NCBI RefSeq assembly: GCF_010183535.1
Contig: NC_071332.1
Location: forward strand, 2,976,001 to 3,040,000
Reading direction: 5' to 3'
DNA length: 64,000 nucleotides
From: Caenorhabditis remanei
Taxonomy: Eukaryota > Nematoda > Chromadorea > Rhabditida > Rhabditidae
Shown: positions 54,379 to 64,000 of the stretch, in pieces
Position numbering within the stretch: position 1 is the stretch's first letter
How the letters are laid out: every line of letters begins with the position of its first letter
Notes under the pieces: generated by a model
Databases searched by the model: none
The model's input: only the letters and a program-made list of their open reading frames with translations
Told to the model about the DNA's origin: nothing
Made by a program: the position numbers and the translations under genes

Positions 54379-55659
54379 TCACTTTCCCGGTCCGGCGAAG
54401 CTCATGAACTTGCGAGCCTGAGTCTGTGATTGGAGGAGATCCGAGAGATCGCATCCCTGCGAGAGTCCCGCGTTGAGAAGGCATTGACGGTTGCGTTTCA
54501 TCGTGTTTCGGATGATTCTGAAAGATGAAAGAGAAATGAAATTTATGAGTTCATAAACATCGTGTCAAACTGATTGGGTGGGGGGGGGGGGGGAGCTGTC
54601 AATTTGATTGGTTGGTTTTCAGAAGAAAATGCACGTGGAGGGTACGTCTTATCGCACGCCAACTACTGTACCTGGTATGTGTCCGGATAGTTTTATGATC
54701 AAAATGTGGCAAGTAGAGTTCGAACTTAGGTCTAAGCATAAGACACCGGCGGAATATCAAAAGACGGTCAAGCCTAAGTCTAAGGCATCGCGCTCAGGCT
54801 TAGGCTTAAGCCCCAAGAAACTTGTTGAGCCTAAGCATGAGTGACTTTTGAGTTTGAACCTATTAAGCCTAAGCCTAAATATAATCTCTGGTTTTAAGCC
54901 TAGCCTCAATCTTAAAAGTTTCTTAGCTTAGGCTTAACCGGCTTCTCCGAGCGTAGGTCTAAACGATGATCTGATTTTTTTTAACTAGAGCTAAGTTCAG
55001 CGCTTATTAACTCTTAGGCTTAGGCTTCACAAGTTGATTAGCATGACGCGTTCTAGGGTAAACCTAAAAACAAAGCGTTGCTCAAGACAGTTTAGAGTTA
55101 AGCCCCGAAAAACTCGTTAAGCCTTGCTTTTAAGTTTGAACCTATTTAGCCTAAGCCTAAGGGTTAATTGAGCCCTGAGCTTAGATCTAGTCTAAACACC
55201 AAAAAATTCTTTAAAGTTTAAGCCTAAGCCCAGAGAAACTTTTTGAGCCTAAGCCTGAATCGAATCTCTAGTCTTAAGCTTGGGTTAATTGAGCCTGTTA
55301 ACCTGAGCTAAGCTCTCTTATTTAAGCCTAAGCGCATAAAGCCTTACAGTCAGACTACGGTACCGTTTAACCTCCTGGTCCCCCTTAACCTTTTCGCAGC
55401 ACCATCTAGATATTCTTCAGATGACGTGAAACCCGAAAAACCGGGCGGCACCTTTCCTTTCATCTCCCCGGTTCCCCACCCCCTCCATAAATTCTCCTTC
55501 AACTCACTGGTTGGCGTCATAGTCGAACGACACGTCGGCACCATCCCTCTTCTGCTCCTGAATACGATCGGAAGGCATTTCGAAACGGAAGACACGAGAC
55601 TCGACGAGAATCGCCGAGGCGACGAGCACCAAGAGGAGCATCGATGAGAAGCAGCTCAT
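54379..55659 (-). CDS. Calcitonin/DH31-type neuropeptide precursor, 96 aa
   Basis: Minus-strand exons 55659-55508 and 54517-54379 join in phase 2. The ATG is 13 bases past a GTTGCAG acceptor. The precursor has a signal peptide (MSCFSSMLLLVLVASAILVE), a spacer with a KR site (QEQKR), and a second KR after IIRNTM. The mature peptide follows: NRQCLLNAGLSQGC, DLSDLLQSQ, then TQARKFMSFAGPGK and stop. Two Cys seven residues from each other's inside form an N-terminal ring. Pro-Gly-Lys at the end predicts a C-terminal prolinamide. Both features, together with the ...LS.G......... pattern, mark the calcitonin/DH31 family, which acts through secretin-class GPCRs. I believe the C. elegans counterpart is called nlp-73 but cannot confirm it here. 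The single intron is 990 nt, largely degenerate TTAGGC repeats. Confidence 0.9.
54690..55345. repeat. Interstitial telomere-like (TTAGGC)n tract, degenerate
   Basis: GCCTAAGCCTAAG and CTTAGGCTTAAG units occur dozens of times on both strands inside the neuropeptide gene's intron. TTAGGC is the nematode telomere repeat (established). Here most units differ by one or two bases and orientation switches often. Confidence 0.7.
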
Positions 55660-55679
55660 TTTTTTTGCTTTTTACCTGC

Positions 55680-56130
55680 AACTGGTTTAGGTTTTGATGA
55701 GAGAAAGTCGTTGGGGGGAGGGGTGTCAACGGGAAACGGAGAAAATGGACAAAAACCATCAAAAGATAGAGAAAAGTCAATCAAAAGTAGTTTGGTGCTG
55801 GCTGCTAGCTATCACATAAAATGGGGAAAATAGGAGAATTGTTATTGCGAATCGACCAAGTGATTACAATTACAATATTTTATAGTTAGTAATATTGCGA
55901 TATCCACCCTGTCTGACAAAACAACACCCGACGGTGACGCAAATGAAATTTCTATTTCCTAGGAACCGTACTTTCGAAAATATATGGAGGAAAGGAGAAT
56001 GTGCACTTTGAGGCGTGCATATGTCATAAATTATATGTCAGTCTGAAGTGAGGAGGTGATTGAAATATGTTTGTTTCGGGAGGAACCGAAAATCTAGTTG
56101 GGGAGAAGAAACCAAAAAAGAAAAAAGTTT
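55680..56130. promoter_or_regulatory. Probable 5' region of the neuropeptide gene
   Basis: This lies upstream (minus strand) of the trans-splice-like acceptor GTTGCAG next to 55670. AT-rich with no repeats recognised until the tRNA-like sequence. Assignment by position only. Confidence 0.35.
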
Positions 56131-56131
56131 T

Positions 56132-56207
56132 GCGCCAGGGCGGGGATCGAACCCCGGTGTGTCGGCGCGCCGGGCAAAAGCGCGACCGCCTGCGCCACAC
56201 AGCTTCA
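56132..56207 (-). pseudogene. tRNA-like sequence, probably pseudogene or tRNA-derived repeat
   Basis: On the minus strand the A box TGGCGCAGGCGG and B box GGTTCGATCCC are present. The D stem GCGC/GCGC pairs exactly, but the T loop has only six bases, and the anticodon and acceptor stems do not form. An internal Pol III promoter may remain. The layout resembles 5747-5820. Confidence 0.4.
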
Positions 56208-56209
56208 TT

Positions 56210-58770
56210 CTGTATGGATGTGAAGGGTGTAGATGAGCTGAGGGGAATTGGGAAATCTCAGGGGGAAATGAAGCACTATGCAAATGCGCTCGACGGAGAA
56301 CACTCAAAAAAGTGGGAAATTTTCAAATTTTTGAGAAATTAAAAGGTATTTTGTGGTATAAAAAGAGGAACAATGACGTGCCCTTCAAATTGTGCAAATC
56401 TCCACCCGAACACCCTCGGCAAACCAAAAAATTTAGTGTCAACCCAATTATTCTATCCCCCCTCTCTCTCTCCCTTGGTTTTATTTATTTCACAACGAGG
56501 GAGCCGCGAAAAGGCAAAGAGCGACAAGGCGAATGGGATTGGTTTTGTGAGGGTTTTGCATATATGGGGGGAGCTAGGCAGGAGGCTCCGCCCACTTTTT
56601 CGAAAAAAGAGAAAAGAAATCCTTTTCGAAAACGTCATAAAATGTAATGGGTTGAAGAAAGCCATTCTCGACCATTTCGGAGCCATCAATTATATGGCAT
56701 GGGGGGAGTACTGTAGTCGTTTAATTTTAATACATAATTGCTGATACTTACCTCCGCCGGAAATAGAGTCAAGTGACTTTTTTTCAGCACAAGATTATGA
56801 AAACTGACTGAAATTTCAAAATTTGAAACACTGTGTGTGTGTCATGAGGAAAAGGTGCAAAAAATGAAAGGACGATGACCCATTAGTGTAATGTAGCCAT
56901 GTACATTATTTATTACGATGGTTCTTCGTAAATATTCGAGTAGAGAGAGATAGAAGGGAGATAAATTATGATGATTACATATGTTGCGAAGTGATGTAGG
57001 ATGGGGTTATTAAATGGGATCGGACATCAGGAATTGATCTTAGAGGTGCTAAGAGCACAGGAACTTTGGGAGAAGGAAGTACAAAAAGTTAGGTCATCAG
57101 TGCTTACTAGGGAAGGTCATGGAGTCAGTGTGGACTTATTGGATGTGACCTATATCATCGGAAAGCTGAGAAAACGCTGATTCCAAATATATATTCAGTT
57201 TTTGCCCTCGAGGCCTGGTATTCGAGAAAAATGAGGTCAAAGTTTGGACCCTCTGACAAGTCATTACCTTTCCGACATAAATATCGGCAGCGTGGTGTAG
57301 GTGGTAGTGAGAAGGCATGGCATGAGTGAGGAGTGTGGGTTAGGTTCCCGGTTAGTTAGTCACGGTTTTTTCATTTTATTTGAAAGAAACTACGAAAATT
57401 TGTTGGAAAAAGTACGAAAATTGAGCAAAATTTTTGTCCGAGAAGACTACACGGCCGCGCGGAAAATCTCTTCCACCTAATCAGGAAGAGAACGTGAATG
57501 GTGGCGTTTAGAGCGATTTGATAAAAGTGTCTTAGAATTTTTTGAAGTAAAGAAATCTGTAACTAGAAAAATAAGAGTTCAGCCCCCCCCCCTCAGGAGA
57601 CACTGAAATGGCTCCGCGACGTTTGGCAACCTGGACATTTCGAAACCACAACAAATGGAAACTAAACGTTCATGCGATTCAAATTATCAGTTGTCAAAAA
57701 GGCATGGTTACCAATTCGCTCGGTTTCGAAACGTCGTTTTGTTTCGGATAGTTCGCCGTTTTATTAGAGGAGAGTCCCATCTGAGCAGCCCTGACATTTG
57801 AAAATTAAGATCCTAAAAAGGTACTTCGGACTCTGAAACAGTTTCAAGAATTCAGTAAATGTTAAAAAGAAAAACTGCATATCTTTTTTCACTTTCTCAC
57901 TAGAAAAAATCCAAAACCAGATCCAGAATCCTTATGACTTTACCTGCTTTCTAGGTATTTTTCAAGCAGTGAGATGAAAACAAGAGCGTAGAATTTCAGA
58001 TTTTATGCCGAAGCTCTTAAAGCAAGCTCAAGAATTTGACCCCCCTGATACTTTCGAGTCCATAGATTCCAAATCTGAACTAAAATTCTGGTAAATCCAT
58101 CTGTGAGCCGAAAAAAGTTATGATCCGTCAAACGTTAGAAATATGGCAACGGGTCATAACTCAGCTCACAGAAGGATTTCGCAGAATTTTATTTCAGATT
58201 CAGAATCAACGGACTCAAAAGTATCAGGGGCCAAATTTTCGAGTCGTTTGAATAATGTCAAGGAACCTTATATTATGCAAAACTGGATCTAGATACTGTG
58301 CTATTAGAGCCTCAAAATGAAACAAAAGCTCAGCTCACCACCATCACCGTCAGCTTCCAGACAGGACTGAGCTCATCATTTCTCTTTTTAGAGCTCTCTC
58401 GCCGGTTCTCACCACGAATACAATGAATATTTCAGTGCTGAGCAGCAGAGAGGGTTGCAGAGCATATCCCCCTTAACGAGACACTTCAACACCTGCACAG
58501 CACAACCCACGCCTTCTAAGGAGGCGTTTTCTGAGAGAGATGCCTGGAGAGGTGCGCCTTTTAAGCTTAAGCGGGTGGGAGGAGACAGTGTTGAGGAGGA
58601 GGGATGGATTGTGGGAAGTGGAATTGTAGTTGGGTGAGAGAGAGAGAGAGAGAGGCAAACTACACACGTCACTTACTGGTAAATCTGAAAATAGGGGAAT
58701 TGGAGCAATAATAAGTGGTGACGGTAGTTGTGAGGTAAGCATCTGGTATGGATAAACAGGAATGGGGTTA
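56210..58770. other. Long spacer without a supported gene
   Basis: Open frames near 56312-56744, 57136-57318 and 58409-58742 lack matching splice partners or any recognisable motif. The last is pyrimidine-rich with CTCTCTCTCTC runs. One weak donor-like site (GGAAAG|GTAATG, minus, near 57268) follows a short frame starting MPSHYHLHHAADI, but no second exon was found. Confidence 0.35.
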
Positions 58771-58777
58771 CTGTAGG

Positions 58778-59700
58778 ATGGCTGATATTGCTAAGACACC
58801 TGCGGAGTTAATTGCCACGATATCAGAGCTGTTCGGAAGTAAAGTCTTGAAAAGCAAGTCGGCCTCGGATGCAGAAGTCATAAGGATTCTGATTGTGTTT
58901 CAAGTTTTGGGGGAATGAATCGAAATGCAAGGCGACCACAGTGATGTTACGTATGTTTTAAATTTTGGGATTCAGACTTTTCTTGCATAACTCAGGTCAA
59001 CATTGAGGACAGACATATCGGAACCTGTGTGGTGAAAGCCTTGACCAGAGTTGAGCGAAATTCCGCTTTCCGCCTTCCGATGATTAATGATTTTTTCCTC
59101 AGCTTGAAAAATTTGATCACCTATTCCAATTTACGGATATTTTTGAGGTTTTTTGCAGCAAAGCTATCAGTGTTTACCGAAAAAACAAAATTTAGCAAAA
59201 ATTTAACCATTTTAGTGTTTTTTACTGCAAAATAAGGCCAACATCGTATTTTTAAAAGAGATATCGTATTCCGCCTTCCGCCTTTTAGCATTTTTTTCCA
59301 TTCCGCTTTCCGCCAAAAAATTTTCGCTTCCGCCTTCCGCTTTCCGCAGATATTTTTTCAATTCCGCCTTCCGCCTTCCGCTTTCCGCCCAAAAAAATTT
59401 CATTCCGCTTTCCGCCTTCCGCCTTCCGCCATTTCAAAAACCGCATTCCGCTCAACTCTGGCCTTGACATGCCCTAAAAAGTAGTTACCATGAAACTCAA
59501 GGGGGAAACTAGAGGTGTCAGTAGACTTCGGTTCTCATGAAAGGCTTTTATGGAAGATAACTGACAAAATGCTCAGAATTGTTTTGGCTTCAAACGGTGG
59601 GAAAGATAAGGACCTGATGTTGAACATTATAGTGCAGAAGCTGGACGCTGAGAAACTACGAATGGTTGGCACTGAGCCGCCAAGTTCATCTTGGCATTTT
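58778..59700 (+). pseudogene. Decayed intronless coding sequence, interrupted by a MITE
   Basis: Protein-like sequence continues through several frame breaks. It begins MADIAKTPAELIATISELFG, followed by SKVLKSKSASDAEVIRILIV, and stops at 58918. It resumes as GDHSDVTY, then VNIEDRHIGTCVVKALT, where a MITE (59046-59460) is inserted. After the MITE come stops and the segment VDFGSHERLLWKITDKMLRI, then VLASNGGKDKDLMLNIIVQK and LDAEKLRMVG, ending at 59700. Amino-acid composition is clearly coding-like, but I do not recognise the family. With no introns and several breaks it looks like a retro-pseudogene or gene relic. Confidence 0.45.
59046..59460. mobile_element. MITE with CAGAGTTGAGCG ends and 8-bp TSD
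   Basis: The left end CAGAGTTGAGCG and right end CGCTCAACTCTG are exact 12-bp inverses. It is flanked by an exact GCCTTGAC duplication (59038-59045 and 59461-59468). The inside has TTCCGCCTTCCGCTTTCCG runs. The 8-bp target duplication and CAG start point to a hAT-type transposase. It splits the relic coding sequence. Confidence 0.9.
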
Positions 59701-59704
59701 TAAG

Positions 59705-61055
59705 AAGCTGTTGAACTGTTCCATTACTAAGACACTATAACTTTGACGTGATGTTCCTTCAAATAGTTGAAAACAAAATTGAAAAAAGTTCGATTTCACA
59801 GTTACCCGTTACAGTACCGCTCAAATGTCTAACTTATTTATAGTATGTCCGATTGACCTGAAACTTATCATCAAAATCAGGACGTTGAAACAGTGCTTAT
59901 GATGGCTTCCCGTTAGATATAGCTTAGTTCTAAGTACTGGTCAGCAACATTCTTCACATGTATCCCATACTGGTTGTCTGATCAAACTCATACAATATAC
60001 AAATATTCATTTTAGGTAATTTCCCCAAAAACTATGAGGCACCGTGATTTTTGTTCAGCTAACAACGCAAAAACTTTTTTTTTCAATTCCCTATTTTCTT
60101 AGACACATCCTATTCAAATTCCAAAAAAAAAGCGAAATTGGCGTTTTTCCAATTTCACGGAGCGGCAGTTCCATTTTAAAATACTTTATTCATCATTCCG
60201 TTTCCATGACCAGCTTTCGATTTGCATAAGTCTTTTTGGCCTAGAAAATGCGAAATTGAAAAAAAAAAGAAAGAGGAAATTCAAATGAGATGGGAAATGG
60301 CGCTTTAAGCTTGAATCTTGAAAACTGTAATTTAGGAGGATAATCTTAATCTGAAATCAAAAATCACTCAATTCATGACGCATTTGTAATTGTAGGGTTG
60401 TGTGGGGAACCGTGGCAAAACAAGAACAAAAAATAAGAATAAAAATCATATCCTGCTACAAAATGATAGCCTTTTAGTATTTACTAGAGTTCCTAGAATT
60501 GGGTCGGCTCTCGGAATTCTGAATTCTGAATCCGGAACCCAGAATCAGGTATCTAGAATCCGGGTTGATCTGAAAAACAGGAAAGAGCAAGTGATCTGAC
60601 AATCGGAAAAATGAGAGAATCGTAACACAATGATATCATATCGTTTGTATTTTACAGGGAAAGAGAATAACAAGAATTGGGAAATGAATAACTGGTAATA
60701 TGTAAAAGTGATGTGATTTTTCTGCAGAATCGTGAATCACTCGTATTTTTCTCGCAGGTAGTCTAGCAAGGAATTGATAACAGTGGTATGGAAGAAATAT
60801 GGGCTCTATTCCAGAATGGGGAATTTTAAAGTTCATTGGGGACTCTAGCTTCGTAAGAATTCTTCATGTATAAGCATACCGGTTCATGTTTAGAATGAGT
60901 TATACTTGGCAACCTATCCACTGTTCAAAAAATGAGTCTGAAAAATGTGGAACTTCATTGCTCAGATAGAGCTAACAAGAGTTGTCTATAACAATACGGT
61001 ATTATTAAATTGTTTTGTTTTAAAAGTTCAAGACCGTTGTTTTTGAAAATCCCCT
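59705..61055. other. AT-rich spacer, no gene seen
   Basis: No splice-supported frame. A GGAATTCTGAATTCTGAATCC stretch near 60510-60560 is a short local repeat. Confidence 0.35.
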
Positions 61056-61060
61056 ATTCT

Positions 61061-61326
61061 CATACTTGCAACGGGCCGGGCCGGGCCGGACCCGGCTGAA
61101 AAAAGGTCGATTTTTTGACTATACTTCAGAATTCAATCAAAAGATAGTTATGCATCAAAAAATTGAAATTTTTAATGTAAATTTTCAAAAAAATTCAAAA
61201 AATTTGGTAAAAAGTAGGTACCTTTTTTTGAAGCCGGGCCTTGAAAATTCTCTACCGGCCCGGCCCGGCCCGGCCCGTTCCGGGTCTTCGGGCCTTGCCG
61301 GGCCGGGCCGTAAATTTGCAAGTATG
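61061..61326. mobile_element. GGCCGGGCC-rich MITE, copy 3 (8-bp TSD)
   Basis: Perfect 11-bp terminal inverted repeats CATACTTGCAA / TTGCAAGTATG and an exact CCTATTCT duplication (61053-61060 and 61327-61334) define its borders. This is the cleanest copy of the family. Confidence 0.93.
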
Positions 61327-61334
61327 CCTATTCT

Positions 61335-62290
61335 CAAATAGAGCCAAAATATAAGTCGACGAGGATTCTGAATTCTTGATAGTTTAGACCGTTTAACTTT
61401 GATTTCATGCATTGAATAGCTCCATTAAAGGTACCAGTTCCATTATGTTAGGCTTACTACTTGATCTGTGTAACCGTTCTGGTCTTAACTATGTTCCCGT
61501 GAAATAAGTTCAAATGTTTTATTGAATCTTTGCTTCACCAAGTTCCAGAGCCACCTTAACTCCAACTTATGTACTACATATAACTATTTTCAAATACATA
61601 TGTATGCCTTTTCACGTGAAAACGTGCACTTCATCGTTGTCTTCAGAGTTTCACACCGCCCACTTGAGATTATAAGTGCATACTTTGAACCTTCTTTTTT
61701 GGATATGAGTGAGTGAAGTTTGGTTTCGTCTTTCCAACCTGTAATATATGATCTTGACAAATTTAGATGGCCTTTTGACTCTTTTGAGGCAAGAAAACTA
61801 TGAACTAGGTAAAATTTGTACTGTTGTTGATAAGTTAAATCATTTCCGAATTCCAAAAAATTTTATGCTGATAATAATAAAACGTTTGACAAACTTTTAG
61901 TCGGTTCTGATTTGAACCAGCTCTGATCCGAGAAATCGTGAAATCACGTTCACTAGTAAAATGTTCACAATTCGGTAAGACGTCAATCAGAAAAAAACTG
62001 ACCGTCTCGTTTCTAAACGTCCCGATTTTGAGGAGCCTGTTATGGTATTCCATAATTTGATACGGTTTTCTGCAGAGTCTAAAACTACAAAGCCTATTTA
62101 TGCGTTTCTGTCCAAGACTCTCATACGCCAAACAATACGAATTCAGAAAACTTTTATTTACGCTCCATAGCTTTTGACAAATAATATTCATAATATGTGT
62201 GTTTCTAAAAAAGATATGAAGATTGGAATGGTAATGATTATGGGGGAATGTATAGTTACAATATATTAAAATAAATTACAATAATTACAA
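61335..62290. other. 3' flank of the SulP gene, no further gene seen
   Basis: AT-rich sequence with open frames below coding quality. The 3' UTR of the SulP gene must lie in the right part. No standard AATAAA was seen close to the stop. Confidence 0.35.
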
Positions 62291-62296
62291 GTAGAC

Positions 62297-64000
62297 CTAA
62301 ACACTTTGCTGTTGTACAATCGATAGAATGCACCGATCAATTGATGCAAAGAACGTGGAGGATGGGACAACCGAACAAAAGTTCTCATCATTACAGAGAA
62401 CTGACAACACCGCTTCAGGTAGGCCACAGTAGAACACTTGGACTCCACAATTTTGAGCATCCCGGTACACGTCACGCAGAGCATCCACACCCATTGAATC
62501 CACGTATCCAATCGGGGCTCCATCCAGGATTAGAGTCTTCCCATCGATCAACGTCTCTCCTTCGGGCACCCGTCCAATAGATTCAGCCATTTTATCCAGG
62601 AACAAAGTGACATTGGCAAAGTGAATCGCCCCTCCGAATCTCACAATCTCGACGCCTTCTGGAAGATTCTGACGTGGAGTTTCATCGTGCAACACTTCCG
62701 TCGAAAACGTTGGCCATTGTTGGCGGAGAACCAGTGTGAAGAGAGAGGAGACGAGAGAGATGACCAAGCCAGTGGTGACATCGGTGAAGATGGTCGAGAG
62801 GCATGCGACTAGCCAGATTGTCTAAAAATGGAATCACTGATAAGAAGGAAAGGGTCAGGAATGGAAGACATAAATATTTTCCAGTTGATGCATGTGTTGA
62901 TTTTTAGAAAGAGAAGCGGAAGGGCGGTTTGAACTTTGGTCTAAAGGAATGAGCCGGAAGTGCAGAGTCTTAGAGAAGGTGGCCTAGAAAACGATGGCCT
63001 AGTTTCTAATAATGGCGGACTAGAAAACTAGGGCCTAGATCAGAATGGATAACTTTGGGCTTCCAAGGCATCACCTTGATCGGTCGGTGGCAAAACTTTT
63101 TAGAAATTGGTGATTTCTAGTGAATTTCGATTAAAAATTCTCAAAAAATGTAAGATTTTCAGCGTTTTTTGACTAAAAATCGCTAATTTTTCATTCAAAT
63201 CAGGGGATTTCTCGTGAATTTCGATCGAAAATTCTCAAAAAATGTAAGATTTTCAGCGGAAAATCGTTCATTTTCCATTTTTCCGTTTCACTTTGGTTGA
63301 AAAAACCCGATTTTCAGAGTTTTTCGGCTCATTTTTTATTCAAAACATGTGAATTCTTGTGAATTTCAATAAAACATTCTGAAAAATTAAGGATTTTCAG
63401 CGTTTTCTGACTGAAAATCGCTTATTTTCCATTTTTTCCGTTGCATTTTGGTTGAAAAAACCCGATTTTTAGAGTTTTTCGGCTCTTTTTCAATTTAAAA
63501 AAGATGATTTCTGGTAGATTTCGAACAAAAATTCTCAACAAGCAAGGGTTTTCAGCGATTTTTGACTGATAATGGCTCATTTTTTATTCAAAACATGTGA
63601 ATTCTCGTAAATTTCGATCCCGAGATGATGTGCGAAGTTTTTCACGCCAATAGCCTAACTGTTAGAATACACCTACCTACCGTGGTGGCCTAACTTTCCT
63701 AGATTGTGGCCTAACATTCCCAGAAAACTCACAAAATCATATTTGCTAATCCTGTACAACCTCGGCAACTCCTTCACGTGCATGAACAGACTCTTCAAGC
63801 TGACTATTACGATACACGCCAGAATACACATTGGCAGTGGCTCCAAAAATGGTCCAAATATCAGAATGACGGTGAGCAGCAGCAGTGACGAGAATATGGT
63901 ATACAACTGAGTGTTGGCACCAGACATCTCACAAACCGACGATCGGGATAGCGATGCTCCGACCGGGTAGACAGGGAAGAACGAGGAGATCGCACTGGCG
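62297..64000 (-). CDS. sulp-8: SulP (SLC26-type) anion transporter, C-terminal part
   Basis: Two minus-strand exons are inside the window: one from the right edge to 63733 and the last at 62821-62297, joined in phase 0. The first reads SAISSFFPVYPVGASLSRS, then a membrane segment (YTIFSSLLLLTVILIFGPFL) and ILACIVIVSLKSLFMHV, the SulP core with its conserved Ser-rich anion-site loop. The last exon starts with TIWLVACLSTIFTDVTTGLV, the final membrane spans, then a STAS domain (PEGVEIVRFGGAIHFANVTL, TLILDGAPIGYVDSMGVDAL). SulP proteins exchange or co-transport sulfate, chloride, bicarbonate or oxalate at the plasma membrane. The N-terminal half lies right of the window. The name sulp-8 is from memory of the gene beside rbx-1 in C. 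elegans. Confidence 0.93.
63090..63620. repeat. Tandem repeat in the SulP gene intron
   Basis: Four to five units of about 115-120 bp share GTGAATTTCGAT, AAAATTCTCAAAAAATGTAAG, ATTTTCAGCG and TTTTTGACTGAAAATCGCT. Units are moderately diverged. Confidence 0.8.

Noticed and set aside
54690..55345. A true telomere or chromosome-fusion site
   Set aside because: TTAGGC-like units are degenerate, alternate in strand and lie inside an intron between normal genes.
57136..57318. Short minus-strand first exon (MPSHYHLHHAADI)
   Set aside because: It has a weak donor, no acceptor or second exon, and no family match.

Overview
The window is nuclear DNA from a nematode, almost certainly genus Caenorhabditis. 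Genes are split by GT-AG introns with the short TTTTCAG-type 3' splice sites of worms. Start codons often sit a few bases behind a splice acceptor, as expected for SL1 trans-splicing. Long poly(G)/poly(C) tracts, degenerate TTAGGC tracts and many palindromic (foldback) elements fill introns and gaps. The order ztf-9 - rbx-1 - sulp-8 recalls C. elegans cosmid ZK287 on chromosome V; this is from memory, so the species is not claimed.

Layout, left to right. 19-7329 (minus): two alternative 5' coding starts of a gene whose body lies left of the window. 11721-17305 (minus): a secreted cysteine-rich protein of 185 aa in four exons. 21726-25352 (minus): a five-exon, 384-aa RluA-type pseudouridine-synthase homologue of the mitochondrial RPUSD3/4 kind, apparently without its catalytic Asp. 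27826-32812 (plus): a four-finger C2H2 protein (probably ztf-9) with a 4-kb last intron made of tandem repeats. 34789-36677 (plus): rbx-1, the RING subunit of cullin ubiquitin ligases. 38777-52495 (plus): a large secreted protein with seven Kunitz and four lustrin-type Cys-rich modules in up to 16 exons. 52668-54070 (minus): a small ET/Ly-6-like protein with a hydrophobic tail, convergent with the Kunitz gene. 54379-55659 (minus): a calcitonin/DH31-type neuropeptide precursor. 58778-59700 (plus): a decayed coding sequence cut by a small transposon. 62297-64000 (minus): the 3' half of a SulP anion transporter with its STAS domain (probably sulp-8).

The genes are independent transcription units with large spacers, and no operon is evident. 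Exon joins were worked out by hand; reading phases match at every junction listed, which is the main support for the models.

Mobile and repeated DNA makes up much of the rest. It includes a full-length dead mariner (8965-10227), a MITE family with CATACTTGCAA ends and exact 8-bp target duplications (three copies), two further MITEs with 8-bp duplications, and several foldback families. A short dispersed motif (core GCGCTCYAYYG) recurs throughout and sits unusually often just inside introns.
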